In this document: positions 57,847 to 64,000 of the stretch, piece after piece | How the letters are laid out: each line of letters starts with the position of its first letter | Position numbering within the stretch: the stretch's first letter is position 1 | DNA from: Aeromicrobium marinum DSM 15272 | GTDB lineage: Bacteria > Actinomycetota > Actinomycetes > Propionibacteriales > Nocardioidaceae | Direction of reading: 5' to 3' | Assembly: GCF_000160775.2 (NCBI RefSeq) | Contig: NZ_CM001024.1 | Coordinates: 223,016 to 287,015, forward strand | Length of the DNA stretch: 64,000 bases | Program-made: the position numbers and the translations under genes | Notes under the pieces: model-generated | The model's database searches: none | Told to the model about the DNA's origin: nothing | What the model saw: the letters and a program-made list of their open reading frames with translations, nothing else

Positions 57847-58020
57847 TCAGAGGCGGTCGACGTCGACCAGCCCGGCGTGCACGGCCCGCACGAGGCGCCT
57901 CGGCACCCGGACCTCACGGCCGTCGACCGTGACGGGCACGAGGTCCGGGGGTGTGGCCTTCCACTGCGAACGGCGGTGACGGGTGTTGCTGCGGGAGGTC
58001 CTGCGCTTGGGGACGGCCAT
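57847..58020 (-). CDS. rpmF: 50S ribosomal protein L32, cysteine-free form
   Basis: The 57-residue protein starts [20 protein letters not shown] and ends [15 protein letters not shown]. The N-terminus is typical L32, but the four cysteines of the zinc form are absent. It lies between the CobW-like gene and rpmJ and belongs to the same operon; the gaps are short. The start is supported by GAGGAG upstream. Confidence 0.92.
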   Translation of the reverse strand: MAVPKRRTSRSNTRHRRSQWKATPPDLVPVTVDGREVRVPRRLVRAVHAGLVDVDRL

Positions 58021-58059
58021 GGTGGCTCCTCCTGGGGTGACGGATGTGGTGGCGGGTGG

Positions 58060-59154
58060 TCAGGCGGCGCGGCGGATGTCGCCGAGCCAGGGTTCGAGGC
58101 CGTCCTCGGTGGTGCTCCAGGACAGGCCGTGGGCGGCGATCTCTGCGTCGGTCAGCAGGCAGGACTCGAAGGTGCGGGCCAGCTCCTCGTGGTCGTCGTC
58201 CAAGCCGGTCACGATGATCCGGGTCAGTCGCTCGAACCGGCCCCACGGGGCGGCCGTGCCGACGCTCAGCTGGCCGCCGGCACCGTCCCACGCGCAGATC
58301 TGGCTCGGCCTGGTCGGCACCCAGAAGCAGCCCCTGGAGCGGCGTCGGCCTCCGCCGAGGGCCTCGATGTTGGCCAGCAGCCGCTCGGGGTGGAACGGTC
58401 GGTCCGACCGCAGTTCGGTCGTCCACACGTGCGGTGAGCTGACGTGGGGGATCGGCTCGCGACGCACCACGTCGACCCAGTCCTCGGTGACCTCGTGGTC
58501 GTGCATCCGGCCGGTCAGGGCGGTCGGGTCCAGCTCGCTGGCGTCAGGGACGAGCAGCACGCCCGGTCGGGCGAGCGCACGGACCAGGTCGCGGTCGGCG
58601 TCGGCGATCTCGCCCCGGACGACGATCGCGTCGGCGTACTCGACCAGTGCGGCGTTGGTCTCGGCCACCCCGCGGGTGTCGTCCTCGCTGGAGTGGAGTC
58701 CACGTTCGTACAGCAGGTCGTCGCCCAGCAGGTCCTCGTGGGTCCGCGGACCGTCCAGCGCCGACACGACGGCGCTGATCCGCACGTGCGGCGCCGCGGC
58801 CGGGTGCATCGCGATGACGCGGCACACCTGCAGGGCCTCGACCCCCACCGGCAGGTGGGCGACGATCGACCCCCATCGTCCCGACGCGGCGAGCCGCTCC
58901 AGGGTCGGGACGATGTCCTCGCGCAACGCGCAGCTGACGCAGGCGTGCTCGAGATCGTGGTAGACGTGCTCGACGACGCCGGTCAGGTCGCTGACCAACC
59001 GGGTGAGCCGCTGGGTGGACACGTCGAGGGTGTGCCGCATGACGGCCGCCTGAGGCAGGTCCCACTGCATGCCCAGGACGGCGGACGCCATGGCGTCGTC
59101 GTCGATGCCGGTGACCAGGACCACCGGGGTCGTGGCGACCTTGCGCGCCCTCAC
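58060..59154 (-). CDS. CobW/COG0523-like protein with degenerate P-loop
   Basis: The 364-residue protein belongs to the group that sits with Zur-controlled ribosomal genes in actinobacteria. The C-terminal CobW domain is evident ([20 protein letters not shown]). The N-terminal site where a GTPase would have GxxxxGKT reads [18 protein letters not shown], without the invariant Gly-Lys-Thr. The usual CxCC motif is reduced to CVSCALRED. It may bind zinc or a ribosomal partner without normal GTP hydrolysis. GTG at 59154 overlaps the stop of rpmE2, so translation is coupled. Confidence 0.85.
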   Translation of the reverse strand: MRARKVATTPVVLVTGIDDDAMASAVLGMQWDLPQAAVMRHTLDVSTQRLTRLVSDLTGVVEHVYHDLEHACVSCALREDIVPTLERLAASGRWGSIVAHLPVGVEALQVCRVIAMHPAAAPHVRISAVVSALDGPRTHEDLLGDDLLYERGLHSSEDDTRGVAETNAALVEYADAIVVRGEIADADRDLVRALARPGVLLVPDASELDPTALTGRMHDHEVTEDWVDVVRREPIPHVSSPHVWTTELRSDRPFHPERLLANIEALGGGRRRSRGCFWVPTRPSQICAWDGAGGQLSVGTAAPWGRFERLTRIIVTGLDDDHEELARTFESCLLTDAEIAAHGLSWSTTEDGLEPWLGDIRRAA

Positions 59155-59396
59155 GAGTCGTTCCCGTAGCGGCGCCGGAACCGCTCGACCCGGCCCTCGG
59201 TGTCGACGACCCGACCGCGGCCGGTCCAGAAGGGGTGGCTCGCGGCCGACACGTCGACGTCGACCACGGGGTAGGTCGATCCGTCGAGCTCGACGGTCTC
59301 CTCGCTGGTCATCGTCGACCGGGTCAGGAAGGTCAGGTCGCCGCTGCGGTCGCGGAAGACGACGGGGTGGTAGGTCGGGTGCGTGTTCTTCTTCAT
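59151..59396 (-). CDS. rpmE2: 50S ribosomal protein L31 type B
   Basis: The 81-residue protein starts [19 protein letters not shown] and includes [21 protein letters not shown], the type B form without the zinc-binding cysteines of ordinary L31. It is the first gene of the minus-strand zinc-response operon, directly next to the Zur box. It should replace the zinc form under zinc starvation and release zinc for other uses. Confidence 0.96.
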   Translation of the reverse strand: MKKNTHPTYHPVVFRDRSGDLTFLTRSTMTSEETVELDGSTYPVVDVDVSAASHPFWTGRGRVVDTEGRVERFRRRYGNDS

Positions 59397-59416
59397 GGGA
59401 CTTTCCGATAGTGTTG

Positions 59417-59433
59417 ATGAGAACGATTGTCAT
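59417..59433. promoter_or_regulatory. Zur box shared by divergent ribosomal protein operons
   Basis: ATGAGAACGATTGTCAT fits the actinobacterial Zur pattern TGAnAA-N3-TTnTCA with arms inverted about its centre. It lies in the 56-base gap between rpmE2 (minus) and rpmB (plus). With zinc, Zur should bind here and shut off both operons. On the minus strand ATGACA and TATCGG, 17 bases apart, could be the rpmE2 promoter, with the box over its -35 and spacer. Confidence 0.88.
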
Positions 59434-59452
59434 TCTACAGAAGGAGCACGAG

Positions 59453-59689
59453 ATGTCACGCGTGTGTCCGGTGACGGGCGCCCAGCCGGGGTTCGGTCAC
59501 CACGTCTCGCACTCGCACCGCCGCACCAAGCGACGGTTCGACGTCAACATCCAGCGCAAGCGGTACTGGGCGCCGACCCTGGGCCGGCACGTCACGCTGA
59601 CGCTCAGCGCCCGGGGGATCAAGACCGTCGACCAGCGCGGCATCGACGCGGTCGTGGCCGACCTGGCCGCCCGCGGGGTGACGTTCTGA
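59453..59689 (+). CDS. rpmB: 50S ribosomal protein L28, zinc-independent form
   Basis: The 78-residue protein starts [20 protein letters not shown] and has [19 protein letters not shown], a normal L28 core. Only one Cys is left of the CxxC pairs of the zinc form. AAGGAG nine bases before the ATG is the ribosome site. It is the first gene of the plus-strand zinc-response operon, and its stop overlaps rpmG. Confidence 0.94.
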   Translation: MSRVCPVTGAQPGFGHHVSHSHRRTKRRFDVNIQRKRYWAPTLGRHVTLTLSARGIKTVDQRGIDAVVADLAARGVTF

Positions 59690-59859
59690 TGGCGCGCAAG
59701 GGCCATGACGTCCGGCCGATCGTGAAGCTGAGGTCGACGGCCGGCACCGGCTTCACCTACGTCACCCGCAAGAACCGTCGCAACGACCCCGACCGCATCG
59801 TGCTGCGCAAGTTCGACCCGGTGGTCAGGCGACATGTCGACTTCAAGGAGGAGCGCTGA
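59689..59859 (+). CDS. rpmG: 50S ribosomal protein L33, zinc-independent form
   Basis: The 56-residue protein has [21 protein letters not shown], cut to [18 protein letters not shown] as its core, and [21 protein letters not shown] near the end. No cysteine is present where the zinc form has two CxxC pairs. Both ends overlap adjacent genes by TGATG or ATGA-type junctions, so the three ribosomal genes are translated together. Confidence 0.94.
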   Translation: MARKGHDVRPIVKLRSTAGTGFTYVTRKNRRNDPDRIVLRKFDPVVRRHVDFKEER

Positions 59860-60164
59860 TGGCCAAGCGGAGCAAGATCGCCAAGAACGACCAGCGTCGC
59901 GAGATCGTGGCCCGCCACGCTGAGCGACGAGCGGAGCTGCGCGCCGCGAGCAAGGACGTGTCGTTGCCGATGGAGCAGCGGATGGCCGCATCGCGGGCGC
60001 TGGCGAAGCTGCCGCGCGACTCCTCGCCGGTGCGGCTGCGCAACCGCGACCAGGTGGACGGCCGGCCCCGCGGTCACGTCGGCAAGGTGGGGCTCTCCCG
60101 CATCCGGTTCCGGGCCGCCGCCCACGCCGGCGAGCTCCCCGGCATCACCAAGTCCAGCTGGTGA
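59859..60164 (+). CDS. rpsN: 30S ribosomal protein S14, zinc-independent long form
   Basis: The 101-residue protein starts [20 protein letters not shown] and ends in the standard [20 protein letters not shown] and KSSW. It is the long form without the CxxC zinc motif of the short S14. It ends the operon; the third palindrome follows after eight bases and may terminate it. Confidence 0.95.
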   Translation: MAKRSKIAKNDQRREIVARHAERRAELRAASKDVSLPMEQRMAASRALAKLPRDSSPVRLRNRDQVDGRPRGHVGKVGLSRIRFRAAAHAGELPGITKSSW

Positions 60165-60172
60165 CCCCCACG

Positions 60173-60243
60173 TCCCCGCTGGCAGTGACGATTCTGCCCC
60201 TGAACGGGCCGAATCAGGGCCGAGACGTCACGGCCAGCGGGGA
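60173..60243. repeat. long palindromic repeat, copy 3 of 3
   Basis: TCCCCGCTGGCAGTGACG (60173-60190) and CGTCACGGCCAGCGGGGA (60226-60243) are inverted arms with one mismatch. The centre (ATTCTGCCCCTGAACGGGCC and GAATCAGGGCCGAGA) is nearly identical to copy 2. It separates rpsN from the convergent DUF4349 gene. Confidence 0.93.
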
Positions 60244-60252
60244 GGTGAGGGA

Positions 60253-61230
60253 TCAGCGGTGCCGGAGCCTGCGGACCCACCAGAACGCCAGCAGCAGGGC
60301 GGCGCCGATGCTCGCCCACGGCAGCACGACACCGGCACCCCGCACGACGGCGTTGACCGTCGACACGACGCTGTTCCACCCGGACTCCAGGCCGCCGAGG
60401 AAGCCGTCGGGCTCGACCGTCTCGACCCGCGGCGACGCGGAGAACGTCACGTCGACCCGCGACAGCTCGACCTCGTCGGTGAGCGCGTCCCGCTCGGCGC
60501 GCAGGCCGTCGAGCTCGGCCTGACGCTGCGTCAGGGCGGTCTCGGCCTCGATGACCTGCTCGCTCGTCGCGGCGGTCGCGAGGATCTGGGTCAGCCGGTC
60601 GACCGACACCTGCAGCGCCTCGATGCGGGCGTCGAGGTTGGCGCCGACGCGGGTCACGTCCGAACGCTGCACCGACGCGGTCTCGACCTCCCCGTACTCC
60701 TCCAGCTGCGCGAGGGTGGCGGTCACCTGACCCGCGGGGACCCGTGCGGTGACCGAGGCGAACTCGTCGGCGTCGGTGCGTGCGTCGATGCGTCCACCGG
60801 CGCCCTCGACCCAGGCCGAGAAGTCCCCGGCCGCCTCCCGGGGATCGTCGACCACGACACCGGCGTTCGCCGTCGTGATGACCTCGCGGTCGGTGTCGGA
60901 GACGGCGTCCTGGGCCGCGAGCTCGCGGGTCGCGCCCTCGTCCATCGGGGTCGACGGCAGTATCTCGGCGCCGCCGAGGGCCTCGGGCGCCGCGAGGTCA
61001 GGGGCCACGGCGGCGGTGTCGAAGCCGTCGGAGGCCGTCATGGCGTCGTCGTCACCGGCCAGCTGCAGACCTGCCAGGCCCCCGCCGAGCACGACCACGG
61101 CGGCCAGGGTGACGCCGGCGAGGCGTCGTGAGCGGCGGCCGCGCCGGGTCAGGTCGGCGTCGACGGCCGACATCACCCCCAGGCGCATGGTGGCGATGCG
61201 GTCGTCGTCGAGGGGGGTCAGGGTGTTCAT
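60253..61230 (-). CDS. DUF4349 membrane protein, probable anti-sigma partner
   Basis: The 325-residue protein has a short cytoplasmic head (LDDDRIATMRLGVMSAVDADL), a membrane helix at about residues 38-56, an outside domain with a coiled-coil stretch (LDARIEALQVSVDRLTQIL; LTQRQAELDGLRAERDAL) and a C-terminal helix followed by VRRLRHR. DUF4349 proteins are common next to ECF sigma genes. Its ATG overlaps the stop of the sigma gene, so it is probably the membrane regulator of that sigma factor. The head lacks a zinc-finger HxxxCxxC. Confidence 0.85.
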   Translation of the reverse strand: MNTLTPLDDDRIATMRLGVMSAVDADLTRRGRRSRRLAGVTLAAVVVLGGGLAGLQLAGDDDAMTASDGFDTAAVAPDLAAPEALGGAEILPSTPMDEGATRELAAQDAVSDTDREVITTANAGVVVDDPREAAGDFSAWVEGAGGRIDARTDADEFASVTARVPAGQVTATLAQLEEYGEVETASVQRSDVTRVGANLDARIEALQVSVDRLTQILATAATSEQVIEAETALTQRQAELDGLRAERDALTDEVELSRVDVTFSASPRVETVEPDGFLGGLESGWNSVVSTVNAVVRGAGVVLPWASIGAALLLAFWWVRRLRHR

Positions 61231-61796
61231 GCGGGCTCCCGGATGGCGTGGAGGTCGGCGCGCAGACGGCTGCGCAGGCGGGACAGGCGGTTGCGGACCG
61301 CCGCGTGGCTGAGCCCGAGGTCGCCGGCGGCCTGCTCGTAGCTGTGGTTGCCGTCGACGCACAGGTCGTAGATCCGGCGGTCGGTCTCCGACAGCCGTGC
61401 GACGGCACGGGCGATCTCGTCGCGGACCTGGGCCGCGACGACGTCGGCCTCGACCGATCCCGGCGCCGGCGCGTCGTCGGTCAGGTCGGTCTGGCGCGCC
61501 TCCTGCCGCAGGCGACCGCGGCGGGCGTTCAGGGCGGTGTACCGCGCGGTGACCAGCAGCCACGGCAGCAGCGACTCGTCGACGACGTCGATCCCGTGCA
61601 GCTTGCGCCACGCGGTGATGAACACCTCCTGGGTGACGTCCTCGGCCAGGTCGTCGTCGCGCACGACCCCGAACGCCTGCCAGTAGACCGCACGGACGTG
61701 CCGGTCGTAGAGCTCGCTGAACGCCGTGCGGTCGCCGGAGCGGGCACGGCCCAGCAGGGCCCGGTCGTCGGGCGCCGGCGTCGAGGTGGGTTCCAC
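61227..61796 (-). CDS. ECF-type RNA polymerase sigma factor
   Basis: The 189-residue protein has sigma region 2 (FSELYDRHVRAVYWQAFGVV; DLAEDVTQEVFITAWRKL) and region 4 (LSETDRRIYDLCVDGNHSYE then LSHAAVRNRLSRLRSRLR). It starts with GTG and is translationally coupled to the DUF4349 gene. It is divergent from the Flp pilin gene; whether it drives the Tad locus is unknown. Confidence 0.93.
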   Translation of the reverse strand: MEPTSTPAPDDRALLGRARSGDRTAFSELYDRHVRAVYWQAFGVVRDDDLAEDVTQEVFITAWRKLHGIDVVDESLLPWLLVTARYTALNARRGRLRQEARQTDLTDDAPAPGSVEADVVAAQVRDEIARAVARLSETDRRIYDLCVDGNHSYEQAAGDLGLSHAAVRNRLSRLRSRLRADLHAIREPA

Positions 61797-61903
61797 GGTG
61801 GTCCTTCCGCGTGACGGTCTACCTGATGATGTCCGGTCGGCGGCCGATCGTCTCGCGATCGGTCCGGGGGGTGGTCACTCCGGGCCATTTCGGGACCAAG
61901 ACC

Positions 61904-61933
61904 CTGACAAGCACGTGACCTTGGTCATATTCT
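61904..61933 (+). promoter_or_regulatory. promoter with dyad upstream of the first Flp pilin
   Basis: CTGACA at 61904-61909 and TATTCT at 61928-61933 are 18 bases apart and look like a normal promoter. Between them CGTGACCTTGGTCATA at 61914-61929 is a dyad of the CRP/GlxR type. A related site lies at 62132-62147 before the second pilin. Confidence 0.5.
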
Positions 61934-61956
61934 GGGTGTGGGAGAGGGAGACTGCC

Positions 61957-62118
61957 ATGGAGCGACGACTGCGTCGGCGCGGGGACGAAGGTGCCTCGGC
62001 GACCGAATACGCACTGATGGTCAGCATGATCACGTTCACGGTGATCGCGATCAACGCCCTCCTGGGCGGCATCGTGGCCGGGTTTTTTGCTGACCTGACG
62101 GCCCTGATGGGCGGTTGA
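61957..62118 (+). CDS. Flp/Fap family pilin, copy 1
   Basis: The 53-residue prepilin has a charged head MERRLRRRGDEGASATEYAL with the cleavage site expected at Gly before ASATEY, and a single hydrophobic helix (MVSMITFTVIAINALLGGIV). The Glu-Tyr pair after the cleavage site is the Flp hallmark. It is shorter and less similar to typical Flp than the second copy. GAGAGGGAG before the ATG is the ribosome site. Confidence 0.85.
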   Translation: MERRLRRRGDEGASATEYALMVSMITFTVIAINALLGGIVAGFFADLTALMGG

Positions 62119-62131
62119 CCCGGCCGCAGGG

Positions 62132-62279
62132 TGTGACCTCGGTCACGAAGATGGCTCCGAAGAACTAGAAAAGATAGTCCGTAACTTCCAAGACAACTGA
62201 GTCGTTGTACTCTAACTTTTTCTTCAGGGAGAGCCACCAACCCGGTGGCGAAAGCAACACCAAACTGAGGGAGTACATC
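62132..62279 (+). promoter_or_regulatory. operator-like dyad and structured leader of the main Flp pilin
   Basis: TGTGACCTCGGTCACG at 62132-62147 is a near-perfect CRP/GlxR-type dyad. ACAAC-N6-GTTGT lies near 62192-62208. TACTCT at 62208-62213 is a probable -10 box, so the leader would be about 60 bases. In it GCCACC (62233-62238) and GGTGGC (62244-62249) form a hairpin followed by GAAAGC, and GAGGGAG near 62267 is the ribosome site. The region is strikingly AT-rich for this genome (for example CTAACTTTTTCTTC). Confidence 0.45.
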
Positions 62280-62477
62280 ATGACCAAGCTCAACTTCGTT
62301 CTCGCCTACGCGATGTCCACGCTCGTCGCGGACCGCCGTGAGGACAAGGGCGCCACCGCCGTCGAGTACGCGCTGATCGTCGCCGGCATCGCCGTCGGCC
62401 TGCTGGTGGCCGTCCAGGCCTTCGGCACCGCCCTGGCGACCTTCTTCACGGGTCTCGGCGCGCAGATCGGTATCTGA
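62280..62477 (+). CDS. flp: Flp/Fap family pilin, copy 2
   Basis: The 65-residue prepilin reads MTKLNFVLAYAMSTLVADRR, then the processing site KGATAVEYALIVAGIAVGLL. Cleavage after the Gly would leave ATAVEYAL at the N-terminus, the classical Flp form. It is probably the major pilin of a Tad-type pilus that mediates adhesion. A very strong hairpin follows, which would favour high pilin output relative to downstream genes. Confidence 0.94.
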   Translation: MTKLNFVLAYAMSTLVADRREDKGATAVEYALIVAGIAVGLLVAVQAFGTALATFFTGLGAQIGI

Positions 62478-62487
62478 TCTAGGCCCC

Positions 62488-62532
62488 GCAGAACGGGCCG
62501 GCCGGTTGTCCATGTCGGCCGGCCCGTTCTGC
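62488..62532 (+). terminator. 17-base-pair hairpin after the Flp pilin
   Basis: GCAGAACGGGCCGGCCG (62488-62504) and CGGCCGGCCCGTTCTGC (62516-62532) pair without mismatch around an 11-base loop. It lies ten bases past the pilin stop. The 130 bases after it, up to the TadE gene, hold no gene; CTGCTGCAGAGGGAGAG near 62639 supplies the next ribosome site. Confidence 0.88.
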
Positions 62533-62661
62533 ATCCCGGCCCCCCAGGGCCGGGACCCCCGGGGCGGCGGAACAGGGAAGGGAGACCCTGGACCGCACGC
62601 GGGACCCGCCTCCGGGCGGTGAACCGCAGGCGCCCCTCTGCTGCAGAGGGAGAGCAGTCAG

Positions 62662-63072
62662 ATGAGCAACATCACGCGCACACGCGCACCGCACCGCCGG
62701 CTCGGCCGCGGCGCCAGGGCCCGCGACGAGCGAGGCGCCGCCGCGGTCGAGCTGGCGCTCGTCGCTCCGATCCTGATCGCGCTCGCCGCCGGGATCGTCG
62801 ACTTCGGGTTCCGCTACCAGCAGCACATCCAGTACACGAACGCCGCCATGCAGAGTGCGCGGGTCATGTCGATCACGAACAACTCCGACACGGCCACCAC
62901 CGAGGCCCGGTCGCTCACGACCGCAGGCGTCGCCGTGACGGTCTCCGCCGGAGGCTGCGGGGTCGGTCAGAGCTCGGTGAGCGTGACCATCCAGGGCACC
63001 CGCGACACGTTGACCGGCCTGTTCGGCCAGACCTTCACGGTCCGAGGGACGGGACAGGTCCGATGCGAGTGA
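62662..63072 (+). CDS. tadE: TadE-family pseudopilin-like protein
   Basis: The 136-residue protein has a basic head, then DERGAAAVELALVAPILIAL, the TadE signature with the conserved Glu in a hydrophobic helix. The outside domain includes YTNAAMQSARVMSI and a possible disulphide at CGV and the C-terminal RCE. TadE-like proteins are minor pilins or assembly factors. Its 3' end overlaps the following gene by 10 bases. Confidence 0.9.
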   Translation: MSNITRTRAPHRRLGRGARARDERGAAAVELALVAPILIALAAGIVDFGFRYQQHIQYTNAAMQSARVMSITNNSDTATTEARSLTTAGVAVTVSAGGCGVGQSSVSVTIQGTRDTLTGLFGQTFTVRGTGQVRCE

Positions 63073-64000
63073 GCCGACTGCTGCGCCCGAGCACGATCCA
63101 CGAGGACCGTGGTGCCACGGCCATCATCACGGCCGTCATCATGACCAGTCTGTTGAGCATCGGCGCGCTCACGATCGACTACGGGGCCGCATCGCACGTG
63201 CGCCGGCAGACCCAGAACGCGGCCGACGCCACCACGCGCTCGATCGTCGAGAACTGCGCCAAGCAGGCTGCAGCGGCCGGCCAGAACGTCCTCGACGGCG
63301 CGTGCGTGAGCGCCACGGGTACGGCAGACGCCTCCACGATCGTCCAGGGGAACGCCCCGGGCTCGGCGCCCGACGCCCCCGTCATCGGCGGCGCCGGACG
63401 CGAGGTCTCGGTCACGGTCGCCGAACCGGTCGACTACCGCCTCGCCCAGCTGCTGGGCAAGGACTCCGACGTCGTCCGGTCGTCCGCGACGGCCGAGTGG
63501 ACCAACCTGCGGCCGGTCGAGGGATTCCCCGTGGTGCCGTTCGGTGTCGCGCAGTGCACGTACAACGACTTCAGGCCCTCGGCCGGCAACGTCGACGGTG
63601 CGCGGACCCTGATCCGCTCCGACGTCCTGCAGACCGTGCGCAGCCTCGTGAACAACGCGACCGGCTTGCTCTCCGGTATCGCGGGTTTCCTCCGGGGCAT
63701 CCTGTTCCCCGTCAACGACCTCATCGGGGCCATCACCGGGTCCGATGCGGAGTGCGGTGACGGGTCGGCCAACGATGTCCTCGCGATGCAGGGCGGAGCC
63801 TGGCTGACCGAGGCGATCGACCTCGATCTCGTCGGAGCCTCCTGCGACATCGACACCAGGATCGGCGTGCTGCTGTACGCCAGCAGCACCCTGCACGACG
63901 TGCTCACGAGCCGCTGTGCCGCGCGCTTCGGGACCCAGATCCGTGCCGGCGACACCATCCTGCTGCCGATCTACCGGCCCAAGGAGGTCCTCACCAACGT
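63063..64000 (+). CDS. TadG-like pilus assembly protein, N-terminal part
   Basis: The frame is open to the end of the window (312 codons visible). It begins MRVSRLLRPSTIHEDRGATA and continues IITAVIMTSLLSIGALTIDYG, the TadG/DUF2134 N-terminal helix, then AASHVRRQTQNAADATT as in TadG proteins. The outside part has several cysteines (ENCAKQ, GACVSA, VAQCTYND) and a Gly-rich hydrophobic stretch (SGIAGFLRGILFPVNDLIG). It starts inside the end of tadE. The rest of the Tad locus (ATPase, platform proteins) is expected outside the window or elsewhere. Confidence 0.82.
   Translation, partial: MRVSRLLRPSTIHEDRGATAIITAVIMTSLLSIGALTIDYGAASHVRRQTQNAADATTRSIVENCAKQAAAAGQNVLDGACVSATGTADASTIVQGNAPGSAPDAPVIGGAGREVSVTVAEPVDYRLAQLLGKDSDVVRSSATAEWTNLRPVEGFPVVPFGVAQCTYNDFRPSAGNVDGARTLIRSDVLQTVRSLVNNATGLLSGIAGFLRGILFPVNDLIGAITGSDAECGDGSANDVLAMQGGAWLTEAIDLDLVGASCDIDTRIGVLLYASSTLHDVLTSRCAARFGTQIRAGDTILLPIYRPKEVLTN

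Noticed and set aside
57616..60243. Composite transposon around the Zur island
   Set aside because: The flanking palindromes are short and carry no transposase, and no target-site duplication is visible. Bracketing is reported as an observation without claiming transposition.
62208..62279. c-di-GMP (GEMM) riboswitch before the Flp pilin
   Set aside because: The conserved core of GEMM-I or GEMM-II is not present; only one short hairpin is seen.

Overview
The window is a 64 kb piece of a high-GC actinobacterial chromosome. The markers are a WhiB protein, a GPGG-motif mini membrane protein, DUF3027 and TIGR02611/PGPGW proteins, an IdeR/DtxR regulator, a Zur-controlled set of zinc-free ribosomal proteins, the gephyrin-like Glp/GlpR division locus, and many probably leaderless genes. 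Gene content and the style of the repeats fit the Nocardioidaceae (Aeromicrobium or Nocardioides-like), but the genus is an inference. There is no phage, plasmid, integron, CRISPR array or intact transposon; most of it is core chromosome with a few accessory touches.

Layout. 1-4.7 kb: the end of an HTTM membrane protein, two lipoproteins, a sigma/zinc-finger anti-sigma fusion broken by one extra base, and a GAF-domain regulator. 4.7-9.5 kb: an aldehyde dehydrogenase/DUF779 operon with a clear operator, a FadD-type ligase and a BrkB/YihY protein. 9.6-17.5 kb: cold-shock protein, MFS protein and DUF3027; a drug-exporter-like MFS gene with an operator over its start; DUF2530 and an NCS2 purine permease; gamma carbonic anhydrase. 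17.6-24.8 kb: an MpaB-like oxygenase, serC, and the propionate-handling block mutA-mutB-meaB. 25-29.4 kb: a secreted protein, aldo/keto reductase, citrate synthase 2, pdxH and DedA. 29.3-36.9 kb: a three-part adenylation/carrier/acyltransferase fusion behind an iron-box-like operator, a thioesterase-like protein, photolyase, IdeR, and a Cfa/DUF1295 lipid operon. 37-45.9 kb: PGPGW protein, a PLP enzyme, thioesterase, WhiB, tRNA-Arg(CCT), esterase lipoprotein, epimerase, MscL, SAF-domain protein, FmdB and two CNNM/CorC proteins. 45.9-54.8 kb: penicillin-acylase-like protein, a cluster of eight palindromic repeats, 5-FTHF cyclo-ligase, then galU-glp(moeA)-moaC-mog-GNAT-glpR and tRNA-Ala(CGC). 54.9-57.6 kb: flavin oxidase, SRPBCC protein and hydrolase. 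57.6-60.2 kb: divergent zinc-starvation ribosomal genes around a Zur box, with a near-identical palindrome at each edge. 60.2-64 kb: an ECF sigma/DUF4349 pair and the start of a Flp/Tad pilus locus (two Flp pilins, TadE, TadG).

How the parts work together. Metal supply is a recurring theme: IdeR and an iron-box-like site around 31.9-34.8 kb, and the Zur island at 57.7-60.2 kb, which swaps zinc-binding ribosomal proteins for cysteine-poor versions. Carbon use appears as aldehyde oxidation, acyl-CoA activation, methylmalonyl-CoA conversion and citrate synthase 2. Envelope and division functions are the Glp/GlpR pair, Cfa, CNNM proteins and Tad pili. The best candidates for something new are the iron-box-controlled adenylation/carrier/acyltransferase fusion, the CobW-like protein without a P-loop inside the Zur island, the palindromes that bracket that island, and the frameshifted sigma/anti-sigma fusion.
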